Counted from the first letter of the stretch, positions 1 to 9,060 are shown. The stretch: 28,585 bases of DNA from CAYRLZ01 sp964425275 (GCA_964425275.1 CAYRLZ010000043.1:1-28585); one strand, 5' to 3'. Notes: generated from the sequence alone by a model not told the origin. A program made the numbers and translations.

Positions 1-1
1 T

Positions 2-1186
2 GGTTATGAGGGAAGAAGAGCGGTTGAAATCTCCTATAAAGAAGAAGATGGTTTTTTAAGTTTTGATGTTAAGGGTTGGTCAAGGAGAGAGAGGCTAATA
101 ATTGACCCTCCTTTATCCCTTCTCTGGGCAACCTATTACGGTGGAAGCCGGTGGGACGAAGGCATTTCCATTACGACCGATGGGCAAGGCAATATCTTTG
201 TCACCGGTCAGACTAAGTCTCCCAATTTCCCAATCTTTAACCCAGGTGGCGGTGCCTATTTTCAAGGAACACATAACGGATATGAAGACGCCTTTATCTT
301 AAAGTTCACCAATACCGGAAGAAGAGAATGGGCAACCTATTACGGTGGAGGTTCTTATGACTTTCACCATTCCATTACGACCGATCGTTTGGGCAATATC
401 TTTGTCACTGGTAAGACTTTGTCAACCGATTTCCCGACCCTAAATCCGGGTGGTGGTGCCTATTTTCAGGGAATATTTGCCGGAGATTGTGATGCCTTTA
501 TCTTAAAGTTCACCAATACCGGAAGAAGAGAATGGGCAACTTATTATGGCGGAGATACGACAGATGTAGGCTTTGCCATTACGACCGATGGCCAAGGCAA
601 TATCTTTGTCGCAGGCACTACTTATTCAACCAACTTTCCAGTCTATAATCCGGGTGGTGGTGCTTATTTTCAGGGAACATTAGCCGGATATTACGATGCC
701 TTTATCTTAAAATTTACCAATACCGGAATAAGGCAATGGGCGACCTATTACGGCGGAAGTTCTTATTTTGATTGGGCCAATTCCATTACGAGCGATGGCT
801 CGGGTAATATCTTTGTCACCGGTGTGACTTTGTCAACCAACTTTCCGACCCTTAATCCCGGGGGCGGTGCCTATTTTCAAGGGACATTAGCCGGAGAAGG
901 AGATGTCTTTATCCTAAAGTTTGAGACCTCACTTGGTATCAAAGAAGAGAAGGTCTCTTTTGGTTCAAGGGTCGTTCCCTTTTCCTTCTTTAAGGGCGAT
1001 ATCCGCTTAAAATTTAATAAAGAGATAAAAGAGGTTAAACTCTTCAATATCTTCGGTGAGGTTGTCTATTCCGCAAAGGGCAATAATGGAATCTTTACGA
1101 TTAAGAAACTGCCGGCTGGGATTTATCTCTTACGATTTGAGACAAAAGGTTATAAAGAGAACCGAAAACTGATTGTTATGAAATAG
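2..1186 (+). CDS. SBBP-repeat surface protein with C-terminal sorting domain (5' partial)
   Basis: The reading frame is open from base 2, so the N-terminus lies outside the window. The first ~40 residues (ending in 'RLIIDPPLSLLWATYYGG') resemble the end of the domain that precedes SBBP repeats. Four tandem 68-residue units follow, each with WATYYGG, SITTDGQGNIFVTG, NPGGGAYFQG and DAFILKF. The last ~80 residues form a beta-rich domain (KLFNIFGEVVY, GIYLLRF, KLIVMK) like type IX secretion sorting domains. I infer an exported, surface-attached beta-propeller-like protein; its ligand cannot be read from sequence. The family assignment is secure, the function is not. Confidence 0.85.
   Translation, partial: GYEGRRAVEISYKEEDGFLSFDVKGWSRRERLIIDPPLSLLWATYYGGSRWDEGISITTDGQGNIFVTGQTKSPNFPIFNPGGGAYFQGTHNGYEDAFILKFTNTGRREWATYYGGGSYDFHHSITTDRLGNIFVTGKTLSTDFPTLNPGGGAYFQGIFAGDCDAFILKFTNTGRREWATYYGGDTTDVGFAITTDGQGNIFVAGTTYSTNFPVYNPGGGAYFQGTLAGYYDAFILKFTNTGIRQWATYYGGSSYFDWANSITSDGSGNIFVTGVTLSTNFPTLNPGGGAYFQGTLAGEGDVFILKFETSLGIKEEKVSFGSRVVPFSFFKGDIRLKFNKEIKEVKLFNIFGEVVYSAKGNNGIFTIKKLPAGIYLLRFETKGYKENRKLIVMK
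125..922 (+). repeat. Four 204-bp coding tandem repeats (SBBP units)
   Basis: The TGG codon that opens WATYYGG lies at 125, 329, 533 and 737, exactly 204 bp (68 codons) apart. The fourth unit stops at the KF codons near 922. DNA similarity between units is high (for example 'ggcaatatctttgtc' recurs), suggesting recent unit duplication or recombination. The array may expand or contract and could be misassembled from short reads. Confidence 0.9.
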
Positions 1187-1217
1187 CCCCCTTTAATAAA
1201 GAGGAGGATAAAGGGGG
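1187..1217 (+). terminator. Hairpin after SBBP gene, possible terminator
   Basis: CCCCCTTTA (1187-1195) pairs with TAAAGGGGG (1209-1217) directly after the stop codon. The following TATTTAA is a weak U tract, so it may terminate or only protect the 3' end. Confidence 0.55.
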
Positions 1218-1383
1218 TATTTAACCATTCTGGGTTCACCTGTGGTTATATTGGATTTGTAGGATTCTCATTAAGAATGTTAGTATTACTAACAATTTTT
1301 ATCAACTGATTTTTCCTTTAACTATTTGATTTTACAGGACTTATCGGATTTTTCCTTTCTTTTAGGGTATCGTTCCCTAGATG

Positions 1384-1587
1384 CCTTACCCTACCCCTTA
1401 CTTAATGCCTTACTGGGTCTCTTACTCTATCCCTTCCTTAATCCCTTTCCCAGCCTCTTACTCTTGCCCTCTCTCTTACCCTTTCTTAATGTCTTATTCT
1501 ATCTCCTTCTGATACGCTCCCTAATAGGTTCTCTAATCCTATCCCTGGGTCTTTCTCTGTATCCCCTCTAAATCCCCTTCTTATCCC
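1384..1587 (-). repeat. Degenerate 12-bp tandem array 1 (about 17 units)
   Basis: On the + strand the units are CCTTAC-type dodecamers in constant register from 1384: ccttaccctacc, ccttacttaatg, ccttactgggtc, tcttactctatc and so on to about 1587. Read on the - strand, the core is GTAAGG/GTAAGA with a variable other half. One or two weaker units may precede 1384. The stretch is stop-free in one + frame only because 12 is a multiple of 3. That frame gives a Leu/Pro-rich low-complexity string with no RBS, so I treat it as non-coding. It lies between a + gene and a - pseudogene. Confidence 0.85.
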
Positions 1588-1853
1588 TTAAGCCGCACTT
1601 GATTCTCTTCCTAACTCTCACATCTTTTACTTATTTAGAAGGTTATAGGATTTTAAGAATCTTTTCAAGCCAAAGACCCAAAAGATTTCTTTTTGTTAGA
1701 CTACTTCTCTGAAATTGGGTGGCAATTATTGGTCAAGAGGCCGTCGCCCGCGGTGATAATGCCCAGGTGATTTTTGAGTGCCGGCATTTTTGTTGTTAAA
1801 GGAGACAATAATAGTCTGTTTTGATAGAGAGAAAGATAAAGCGATATCTGAGT
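1588..1853. other. Intergenic stretch with no recognised feature
   Basis: This is the rest of the gap between array 1 and the broken permease. I see no ORF with an RBS, no tRNA and no strong hairpin. A short open stretch at about 1720-1799 (VAIIGQEAVARGDNAQ...) could be a gene remnant but is too short to assign. Confidence 0.5.
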
Positions 1854-2813
1854 TTATCTAATGGGTAAAATTGGGGAGAGAATTTGGAAGAGAAATCCAA
1901 AAGTTAAAGATAAGACGTTGACCAAAGTTAGATAGAGTAGAAGGGTCTTTGTTCCAAATTCCTTGCTAATCACTAAAAGCATACCCAAGGCGGTTATTGG
2001 ACCTAAAATGAGCAGCGCCATTGCCCCACCGATATTCATACCCTGAGATATTAGGGCATAAACCAAAGGCACACTACCGGGTGAGCAGGTATACATAATT
2101 ATCCCAAATATTAGAGCAAAGATATACCCCAGGTCCGGCGAGATAACCCTTGATAAAAACCCCGATTGGAACAACAGTGGCAACAAAACCGGCTAAAAAG
2201 ATACCGATTAAGGTCTCCGGGCCAATCTCCCTTGGCATCTTAATGAAAGCAAACTTAATGACCGAGAAAAGGGTTTGGGATAAAGTTCTATTAGGCAATT
2301 TACAAAAAGGCATCCGTAGAACAATGAGGGCAAATCACTTCCTCCATAATTTGGGATTTTAATCTTATCTGGTTGCCTATGGATACCTAAGATAAGACCC
2401 AGGGCAATGACCGGTAAAAATATATAAACAGTAAAATCAAGACCTAAGAGGCGATAAGTTACCAATAGGGCGCTTATTGATGTCGCCGGGGTGGCGACTA
2501 AAAAGGCTAAGACCAAACCGAGGCGGGCACCTTTACGATAGAAACTTATCGCTATGGGCAAAGAGCCAAAACAGCAGACCGGCAAGATTGTCCCACCAAT
2601 CGTGGCATAAAAGATTGGTATCATCCCCTTTCCCCCGAGGTTTTTTATAACCCAGTCCGAAGGGATAAATTCCTTAATGAGACCGGAGATTAAAAATCCA
2701 AGAATAAGCACCGGCAGGATTTCTTTTAGGTAATGGGAAAAAGATATAGAATAATTGTTCCACCATCCATTATAACCGAATTCAAAGAGAAAACAAGCGA
2801 CAGCTACATAAAA
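1854..2813 (-). pseudogene. YraQ/ArsP-type permease, frameshifted
   Basis: Three overlapping frames on the - strand together give one permease of the DUF318/YraQ/ArsP type, a multi-span inner-membrane exporter family. The N-terminal part (from about 2813 to 2330) has LKEILPVLILGFLISGLI, GGTILPVCCFGSLPIAIS and FLVATPATSISALLVTY. The frame then shifts near 2300-2330 to FAFIKMPREIGPETLIGIFL. It shifts again near 2125-2150 to IMYTCSPGSVPLVYAL and ILGPITALGMLL. In the first frame the homology runs upstream to a TAG at 2814-2816 without an ATG; a GTG at 2711 would cut off the first segment. Two shifts and no clear start suggest an inactivated gene. Sequencing indels are the alternative, and a 5-A run lies close to the first junction. 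Confidence 0.75.
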
Positions 2814-2868
2814 CTACGAATTCTTTTTTATATTTGGTTTTCTCTTTACCCGGCTTGCCGAACTGTGA

Positions 2869-3507
2869 TTATAAATCCTTATAAATCTTGGCTAATGCCT
2901 TAAAGGCCTGCTGATAGGGTCGGGCTGGAATTCCAAAATACCGGGCATTTTTGGGACAGGACTTAAAAACTCCTGACTTGGCATAGATTATAGAATTATC
3001 GCCAATTTTAATATGGTCTTTTACTCCAACCTGTCCGGCTAATATTACACCCTGCCCAATCTTTGCACTCCCACCAATTCCCACTTGGGCAATTATTAGA
3101 CAATTCTTACCAATCGTCACATTATGTCCAATATGGACTAAGGCATCAACCTTTGTCCCCGCCCCAATTCGCGTCTCCCCCTTTTTGGCAATAGCGATTG
3201 TCACTTGCGCCCCAATCTCACAATCGTCTTCAATTACTACCCAGCCCTGGTGTGGAATCTTTTTATAACCCCGGGCCGTCTTTTCGTAGCCAAACCCTTC
3301 AATGCCAACCATTGCCCCCGGACCAATCATCACGCGCCGCCCAATCTTGGTTCGCCTTAAAATAACCGTGTGCGGAAGAAGTATAGAACCGCTATTGATT
3401 TCCACCTCTTCGCCAATATAGACGAAGGGATAAATTATAACTCCCGAAGAAACCTTAGCCGAAGGATGGATATAAATTAGGGAAGCGGTCAAATTTCGGT
3501 TCCTCAA
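2869..3507 (-). CDS. LpxD-like UDP-3-O-acylglucosamine N-acyltransferase, short form
   Basis: A left-handed beta-helix acyltransferase of 212 residues built from hexapeptide repeats (IGxxVxI). LpxD-specific stretches are GFGYEKTARGYKKIPHQGW, VIEDDCEIGA, HIGHNVTIG (likely catalytic His128) and YFGIPARPYQQ. The family adds a 3-hydroxyacyl chain to UDP-glucosamine in lipid A synthesis. Typical LpxD is about 340 residues; the N-terminal uridine-binding domain is missing and a TAG lies just upstream of the TTG start at 3507 (AGGAG three bases before it). It lies 63 bp downstream of the OmpH gene, the classic skp-lpxD order. It may act on another sugar nucleotide, so I leave the symbol empty. Confidence 0.8.
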   Translation of the reverse strand: MRNRNLTASLIYIHPSAKVSSGVIIYPFVYIGEEVEINSGSILLPHTVILRRTKIGRRVMIGPGAMVGIEGFGYEKTARGYKKIPHQGWVVIEDDCEIGAQVTIAIAKKGETRIGAGTKVDALVHIGHNVTIGKNCLIIAQVGIGGSAKIGQGVILAGQVGVKDHIKIGDNSIIYAKSGVFKSCPKNARYFGIPARPYQQAFKALAKIYKDL

Positions 3508-3570
3508 TATCTCCTATCCGGTGGTCTTAAAAAATTTCCTTTTCTCGTAGTTTCGGGAAAAGATTTTTAT

Positions 3571-4527
3571 CTATTCGCCAACGATTGGTTTCAGAATCTT
3601 TTTGATGATATCGCCGATTTTTGCCTTCAATTCTTCTTTCCGTGTTACCTCTATCTTTTCCGGAGGGAAATCCTTCCGCATTTCAATATCAAAGTAAGTA
3701 ATTTCTACGGTAATCCGCCGACCACTTTTGGTCACCTGTCCAGTTATGGCATAATTGGTATTTAACTCCTGCCCTAACTCATAAACAACATCCTTCTCAA
3801 TTTTATCACTCTCTTTTAATTTCCGGAATGATAAAACCCTCTTCACTTCTCCTTTTTCAATGAGTTTTACCTTTTTTCTTCCCTGGAGAAGTTGATAAAG
3901 ATAGGTAAGGCAAAGACCGCCTAATTTCTCTTCCCGCGCCTCGGTATTATCTTCGGAAAAGGCAATAATCGCAATTCTCTTTTCCACAACCGGGGCTAAT
4001 GGTATGATACCTGCTTCTCTTTGTAGTTCGGCCAGGACCGCATCGGTCAAGTCTAATCCCGGCTCGGCATAGAGGATTTTTTGCTGGGAGCCGTCAAAGA
4101 TGATTGTGAAGTTCTCTTCTTTTGCCACCTTCTCAATCGCCGCTTGCACCTTTTGCACAATTGGTGTTATCAACTCCTGGTTTTTTCTCATAATCGCTCC
4201 TCTTTCACCCCAAACCTCGGAAACCAGGTCGTTATATCTCTTTTCTAACATCTTTATCCGTTCTTCTTCACTCTTTCTTCCTTCGGTAGAGAGCATCAAT
4301 TTTTTGGATTCAAATTCTATTTTTACCTCCTCCAATACCCGTCGTAGCGAATCGGTTTGGATTTGGTATCTTTCTATCTCTTTTTCTAACTCCCTTTTCG
4401 CCTCTTTTGCCGTCTGATATTCCGTAAGGATTCTCTCCACATCAACATAGCCAATTTTCACCTCTTTGGCGAACAAAAATAGAGGCAAAAGGATAAGGCA
4501 AAAGGAGATTCTTTTCTTAAAGTTCAT
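3571..4527 (-). CDS. OmpH/Skp-family periplasmic protein with C-terminal CsgG/LpoB-like domain
   Basis: 318 residues. A signal peptide (1-20, FCLILLPLFLFA) is followed by 'EVKIGYVDVERIL', the usual OmpH opening, and a long charged coiled coil (about 35-130). 'FTIIFDGSQQKILYAEPGLDLTDAV' (140-164) closes the Skp-like domain. Skp chaperones outer-membrane proteins in the periplasm. Skp itself is about 160 residues; here residues 183-318 add an alpha/beta domain (KRIAIIAFSEDN, GQELNTNYAITGQVT, EITYFDIE) like CsgG/LpoB-type lipoprotein domains. The start is supported by the GAGGAGG upstream of the ATG at 4527. The gene overlaps mtaB by 11 bp and precedes the LpxD-like gene. The first half is secure, the second a fold-level guess. 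Confidence 0.85.
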   Translation of the reverse strand: MNFKKRISFCLILLPLFLFAKEVKIGYVDVERILTEYQTAKEAKRELEKEIERYQIQTDSLRRVLEEVKIEFESKKLMLSTEGRKSEEERIKMLEKRYNDLVSEVWGERGAIMRKNQELITPIVQKVQAAIEKVAKEENFTIIFDGSQQKILYAEPGLDLTDAVLAELQREAGIIPLAPVVEKRIAIIAFSEDNTEAREEKLGGLCLTYLYQLLQGRKKVKLIEKGEVKRVLSFRKLKESDKIEKDVVYELGQELNTNYAITGQVTKSGRRITVEITYFDIEMRKDFPPEKIEVTRKEELKAKIGDIIKKILKPIVGE

Positions 4528-5761
4528 AAACCCTCCTCAATTTTGATATATTTTCCCGCCTTGTTTTGTCTACGATTTGTCCGCTCACCGTGCCATCTAA
4601 GACCTTTTCAATCCGGACGGAAAAAAGTCCCTGAGGAAGCGGGGGATTTAAAACCCGGACCCGAAGATAATTATCGGTAATCGCCAAACCGTCTCGCTCG
4701 CGGACCGCCGCCAGTTCCTCACCCAAAAATCGCCTCCGATAAGTCTCCGCCTTTATCCTTCCCAGTTCTCGTAAAATCTTAACCCGTCGTTTTTTCTCTG
4801 GTATCGGCACGGTATCCGGAAAATGAAAAGCCGGTGTCCCAGGACGTGGTGAATAGGGAAAGATATGAAAGTAGCCAAAGGGAATCTCTTCTAAGGCACG
4901 GCGCGTCCTCTCAAAAGCCGCTTCGGTCTCACCGCAAAAGCCGGTAATTATGTCACACCCAATACTTGCCGCCGGAATATAGGAAAGGATAAGCGAAACC
5001 TTTTCCTTTATCGCCTCCGGCGAATAACCGCGCCCCATCTTTAAGAGGCAATCTCGGTCAAAAGATTGGATGGAGAGATGGAAATGGCGACAGACCGAAA
5101 AATTAGCGCAAGTCTTTATTAAATCCTCATCAATTAAATCAGGTTCTAAGGAAGATAGTCTTATCCGGAACCCGCCGGCCGGTTGCTTTACCCGGTCAAA
5201 GATTTTTTGGAGGAGCAAAGCCAAGGAAGAATCTCTCTCCCGACCATAAAGTCCAAGATTAAGACCAGTGAGGACAATCTCGGAAAATCCCATCTCGGTC
5301 ATTTTATTAATTTCATCAATCACTATTTCTTCATCCTTGGAGCGAATCTCTCTTCCTCTTATCTGCGGAACAATACAGAAAGTGCAAGAACTATTACACC
5401 CGTCCTGAATCTTAATCAATGCCCGGTGGCGCGAAGGTCTTGGGAAAATATTTTGAATTATTCGCTCCTTTTCGGTCGGGCGGATAATTCGAAAAACCCC
5501 TGGCAGTTTTTTCAATTTTTCGGGCAGTAATTCGGTCAAACAGCCGGCAACAATCACCGGATAATTTTTCCCATAGCGCCGGATAAGAGAAAGTGACTTC
5601 CTTTCTGCCTCTTTGGTTACGGCGCAGGTATTTATCAAAACCACCGCCTCACCCTCTCCCCTATCTCTTATCTCATATCCCATTTTTTGAAAATAAAAAG
5701 CAAGATAATCAATCTCGGCATAGTTAAGCCGACAACCGATATTGATGAGTGAGAGCCGCAT
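4517..5761 (-). CDS. mtaB: tRNA t6A37 methylthiotransferase MtaB
   Basis: Radical-SAM methylthiotransferase of 414 residues that converts t6A37 to ms2t6A37 in ANN-decoding tRNAs. The N-terminal UPF0004 domain carries one [4Fe-4S] cluster on Cys10 (GCRLN, the MtaB hallmark), Cys46 (NTCAVT) and Cys74 (AGCL). The radical-SAM cluster is CNSSCTFC (Cys122, 126, 129). GRGY, DIITGFCGET and the FPYSPRPGTPA segment are typical of the family. A TRAM-like tail ends the protein. It is the first gene of a three-gene - strand group with the OmpH and LpxD-like genes. Confidence 0.95.
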   Translation of the reverse strand: MRLSLINIGCRLNYAEIDYLAFYFQKMGYEIRDRGEGEAVVLINTCAVTKEAERKSLSLIRRYGKNYPVIVAGCLTELLPEKLKKLPGVFRIIRPTEKERIIQNIFPRPSRHRALIKIQDGCNSSCTFCIVPQIRGREIRSKDEEIVIDEINKMTEMGFSEIVLTGLNLGLYGRERDSSLALLLQKIFDRVKQPAGGFRIRLSSLEPDLIDEDLIKTCANFSVCRHFHLSIQSFDRDCLLKMGRGYSPEAIKEKVSLILSYIPAASIGCDIITGFCGETEAAFERTRRALEEIPFGYFHIFPYSPRPGTPAFHFPDTVPIPEKKRRVKILRELGRIKAETYRRRFLGEELAAVRERDGLAITDNYLRVRVLNPPLPQGLFSVRIEKVLDGTVSGQIVDKTRRENISKLRRVYEL

Positions 5762-5785
5762 AACAAGTTATCCGATAGAAATCCA

Positions 5786-5814
5786 CTTGCCGAGCCGGCA
5801 AGAAAAAATTTTTT
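5786..5814 (+). other. GC-rich hairpin followed by A6T6
   Basis: CTTGCCG-agc-CGGCAAG (5786-5802) is followed on the + strand by AAAAAATTTTTT. It sits between rpsA and mtaB, both - strand genes. In the - direction the T run comes before the stem, so it is not a normal terminator for rpsA. Confidence 0.4.
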
Positions 5815-5896
5815 GGTTCCGGAAAAATAACATCTGCATTCCGGTTTCGGCAACCGCGGTGCAATTAGTCACTCATTGAGCATTAGCGATTTTGTT

Positions 5897-7531
5897 CTAT
5901 TTCAAATGGTCTTCCAGTCGGAACTTCTTCTTTACCTTAGGCAGGGGTTTTTCTTTTAACTCTTCTTCTCTTTCTTTCTTTCCCCGCTCGGAAAGAAGGA
6001 TGCGCCGTTTTTCCAGGTCGATCTTAGAAATTGACAGTTCTAACTCTTGTCCAATCTTATAGGCATCTTTTAATCGCCGTTCTCTTTCGCGGAGTTGATT
6101 CTGATGAACAAATCCTTCCAGCCCAAAGGGTAAAGAAACCACCAAGCCGGTGGGCGGAATATCTAAGACCTTAACCCGCAAGACATCATTCTCTTTATAG
6201 GTCTTGAAAAATTGATAGAGGGGGTCTTCTTTGGTATGTTTCAAAGAGAGGAGAATTCGGCGTCTTTCCTTATTGATATCCAGAATAACCGCTTCCAGCC
6301 GCTGCCCTTTTTTAATAACCTCCTTAGGATGATTCACCTTTTTCGTCCAGGAGAGGTCTTGGTTACGAATTAACCCTTCAATCCCTTCCTCAATCTCACA
6401 GAATACGCCATAATCACGGAAGAATTTTGCCGTGCAGAAGACCCGGTCACCAATCTTATATTTCTCATCAACTACCGACCAGGGGTCAGGTGTCGTCTGT
6501 TTTAGTCCCAGGGATATTCGCCGATTTTCCCGGTCAATATCCAGGACAATTACTTCGACCTCGTCGCCGACTCTTAAAATCTGCGAGGGGTGATGAATCG
6601 TCTTTGTCCAAGACATCTCCGAGATATGGATTAATCCCTCTACTCCTTTTTCCACCTCCACGAATGCCCCATATTCAGTAAGTGAAGTAACCTTTCCTTT
6701 AATCCGGGAGCCAATTGGGTATTTCTCTTCAATCTTCGCCCAGGGGTGAGGGGTAAGTTGTTTAAGACTGACGGTTACTTTTTCCGCTGACTTATCAAAG
6801 GCGATAACCTTCGTCTTTATCTTCTGTCCCGGGGCAAAGGTTTCCGATAGATTATCAACCCGGTCCCAGGCAATCTCGGAGATAGGCAAAAGGACATCAA
6901 CCCCATTTAAGTCACAGAAGAGACCAAAATCAGTCAAATTCTTCACCGTTACCTCATAGACCTCCCCAACCTTTATCTGGGAAAAGAGGCGCTCTTTGGC
7001 TTTCATCCTTTCTTCTTCCAATACCAAACGTCGGGAGACAATCAGATTTAATTTTTCCGGATTCATCTGGGTTATCTTAACCTTTATTTCTTTCCCGATT
7101 AACTCATCAACATCGTCAGACGGTTTTAGGTCAACATGGGAGGCCGGGAGAAATGCCTCAACCCTACCGAATATCTCAACCAAAAGTCCGCCCTTCACCT
7201 TCTTCTTTACCACCGCCTCCACCGGTTCTTCCTTCTCATATCTCTCCTGTAGGGTATTCCAAATCATCTTGAAATCCGCCCGTTTCTTGGATATGACCGG
7301 AACCCCTTGTCTATTTTCCAACCGCTCCAAGAAAACGAAGACCTCGTCACCTTCTTTCGCCTCTTCCCGGCTCCGAAATTCTTCAATCGGCAAGATGCCT
7401 TCCGACTTAAATCCCAGGTCAACAATTACGACATTACCCAAAACCTTTAAGATCCGACCCTTAATAATCTCACCTTCTTTTAGGGTGGCGAAACTTCCCT
7501 CATACATATCCTTCAGATTGTCGTCTTTCAT
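5897..7531 (-). CDS. rpsA: 30S ribosomal protein S1
   Basis: 544 residues with six S1 (OB-fold) RNA-binding repeats, beginning about residues 18, 100, 187, 272, 359 and 447. Hallmark segments are YGAFVEVEKGVEGLIHISEM and FGLFCDLNGVDVLLPISEI. S1 brings mRNA to the ribosome, which matters here because several genes appear to lack leaders. The ATG at 7531 follows AGGAGG and lies three bases after the ispH stop. The tail is Lys/Glu-rich. The length matches the usual ~550 residues of six-domain S1. Confidence 0.97.
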   Translation of the reverse strand: MKDDNLKDMYEGSFATLKEGEIIKGRILKVLGNVVIVDLGFKSEGILPIEEFRSREEAKEGDEVFVFLERLENRQGVPVISKKRADFKMIWNTLQERYEKEEPVEAVVKKKVKGGLLVEIFGRVEAFLPASHVDLKPSDDVDELIGKEIKVKITQMNPEKLNLIVSRRLVLEEERMKAKERLFSQIKVGEVYEVTVKNLTDFGLFCDLNGVDVLLPISEIAWDRVDNLSETFAPGQKIKTKVIAFDKSAEKVTVSLKQLTPHPWAKIEEKYPIGSRIKGKVTSLTEYGAFVEVEKGVEGLIHISEMSWTKTIHHPSQILRVGDEVEVIVLDIDRENRRISLGLKQTTPDPWSVVDEKYKIGDRVFCTAKFFRDYGVFCEIEEGIEGLIRNQDLSWTKKVNHPKEVIKKGQRLEAVILDINKERRRILLSLKHTKEDPLYQFFKTYKENDVLRVKVLDIPPTGLVVSLPFGLEGFVHQNQLRERERRLKDAYKIGQELELSISKIDLEKRRILLSERGKKEREEELKEKPLPKVKKKFRLEDHLK

Positions 7532-7534
7532 CTC

Positions 7535-8437
7535 TCACTTTTCCTCCTTTTTTATATTTTTTACTAGCCTTAAAAAAAGTTCATCGGGCGTTGATGTGCC
7601 CGAAACAAAACAGACCGTTTTTGGTTCTAGTTCATTCAAGAATGATTTTACCTCTGGCCATTCCTTTTCTTCTTCAATCCAAAAGCAAGGTTTGCCCGAG
7701 GCACAACCAATCTGATATAATCTTTGGGTATTGGCACTCTTTTTACCACCGACCACCACACAGGCACAGGCATTGGCCAGTGCCTCTTTAAATCGCTTTT
7801 GGCGAATTGAAACCTCCTGACAGATCGTATTAAAAACCCGCAACTCCGAAAGGTCCTTTTTTGCCAATAAGGCGAGGCAATGCAAAAGGGTTTCCTGAGA
7901 GACCGTCGTTTGACAAACAACCCCCACCTTATCTTTATTTCCCAAGCGATTAAAAAACGACTCATCGGGGTTAATTGCCCGAGGTCGCGCTGCGCCTATC
8001 CCAAACTCTTGGTCAGTAGAAAATAAAAGACCGCTCCCGCGGATATTCTCCATAATTGAAACTACCTCCGGGTGATTCTTATCACCAACGACTACTACCT
8101 TATAACCATCTTTACTCAACATCTCCGCTATCTCCTGAACGCGCCGGACATAGGGACAGGTTGTATCCAATATCTTTATACCATAATTTTTGATTTTTTT
8201 CAAGTGGCGGGCGGAAATTCCATGGGTCCGAATGGCCAATATCCCAGATAGATTTTTTCTTATCCGGGCGATAGGAATTATCCCTTCGCTTTTCAATTTC
8301 TCAACCATTGGTCGGTTATGAATAATTTCGCCCAGGGTATAAACCCTTAAAAAATTTTTTTTGGCCTTATCCAAAAGCCGCAGTGCCCGCTTTACCCCGG
8401 AACAGAATCCATAAGGTCGGACAATCCAAATTTTCAT
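7535..8437 (-). CDS. ispH: 4-hydroxy-3-methylbut-2-enyl diphosphate reductase (LytB)
   Basis: 300 residues, the [4Fe-4S] reductase that makes IPP and DMAPP in the last step of the MEP pathway. The three cluster cysteines are Cys12 (GFCSGVKRAL), Cys94 (DTTCPYV) and Cys206 (NTICQEVSIRQ). NHPE (121-124), CQTTVS and the C-terminal SGTSTPDE are also present. It lies between plsC and rpsA with 3-5 bp gaps, so the genes are probably cotranscribed. In Clostridia ispH and rpsA are often neighbours or fused; here they are separate. Confidence 0.96.
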   Translation of the reverse strand: MKIWIVRPYGFCSGVKRALRLLDKAKKNFLRVYTLGEIIHNRPMVEKLKSEGIIPIARIRKNLSGILAIRTHGISARHLKKIKNYGIKILDTTCPYVRRVQEIAEMLSKDGYKVVVVGDKNHPEVVSIMENIRGSGLLFSTDQEFGIGAARPRAINPDESFFNRLGNKDKVGVVCQTTVSQETLLHCLALLAKKDLSELRVFNTICQEVSIRQKRFKEALANACACVVVGGKKSANTQRLYQIGCASGKPCFWIEEEKEWPEVKSFLNELEPKTVCFVSGTSTPDELFLRLVKNIKKEEK

Positions 8438-8442
8438 TTTAT

Positions 8443-9060
8443 TTACTCCGCAGCCATTTTTTTTATCTCTTCCTCTAAGCGCCGGGTGAAATCGCGAAAG
8501 TTTCCCTCCGGATAGAGTGGCCGGGCGAATTTCACGGAAATCCTTGGGAGCGCCGATGAATTTCTCAAACCCCTTCTTACTAAATCACGGTCAACCAGCT
8601 TAGGGATAACCGAATCTTTAATGCCCTTGACAAAACAGGGAACGACTGGGGCGCCACTAAATTGGGCAATGAAGCCCACCCCAGGCTTAAAACTCCCTAA
8701 ACAACCATCTTTACTGCGCGTCCCTTCTGGAAAGATAAGAACCGTCTTCTTTCGGGCAATCAAATCCTTAATCTTCCATAACATCTCCTTAGAAAATCTC
8801 CCCCTTTTTAAGGGGAGGGCATTAAAGGTAGTTATCAGCCAACCGAAGAAGCGAGAAGAAAAAAGTTCCTCTTTGGCTAAAAAATATAACTCCCTTTTTG
8901 CCGCCAGTGTGATAAGCGGTGGGTCAAAGTTAGAGGTATGATTAGCCACAATTAAAGCCCCCTCTTTTGGGATATTTTCTCGCCCCCAGACCTTTAATCG
9001 GATAAATAATTTTATCACCGAGCCGATACAAAAGATTGCGAAACGAAATCGCCACGGCAT
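8443..9060 (-). CDS. plsC: 1-acyl-sn-glycerol-3-phosphate acyltransferase
   Basis: 205 residues, makes phosphatidic acid at the inner membrane in phospholipid synthesis. The acyltransferase HX4D motif is NHTSNFD (His41, Asp46), followed by LPLKRG and FPEGTRS (Glu112-Arg115). Residues 6-22 are hydrophobic and may anchor the protein. The ATG at 9060 is 9 bp after the cmk stop. The length is normal for short PlsC enzymes. Confidence 0.93.
   Translation of the reverse strand: MPWRFRFAIFCIGSVIKLFIRLKVWGRENIPKEGALIVANHTSNFDPPLITLAAKRELYFLAKEELFSSRFFGWLITTFNALPLKRGRFSKEMLWKIKDLIARKKTVLIFPEGTRSKDGCLGSFKPGVGFIAQFSGAPVVPCFVKGIKDSVIPKLVDRDLVRRGLRNSSALPRISVKFARPLYPEGNFRDFTRRLEEEIKKMAAE

Noticed and set aside
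1326..1571. 81-residue Leu/Pro-rich open frame
   Set aside because: It is the translation of 12-bp array 1. The open frame follows from the period being a multiple of 3; there is no SD and the composition is low-complexity.
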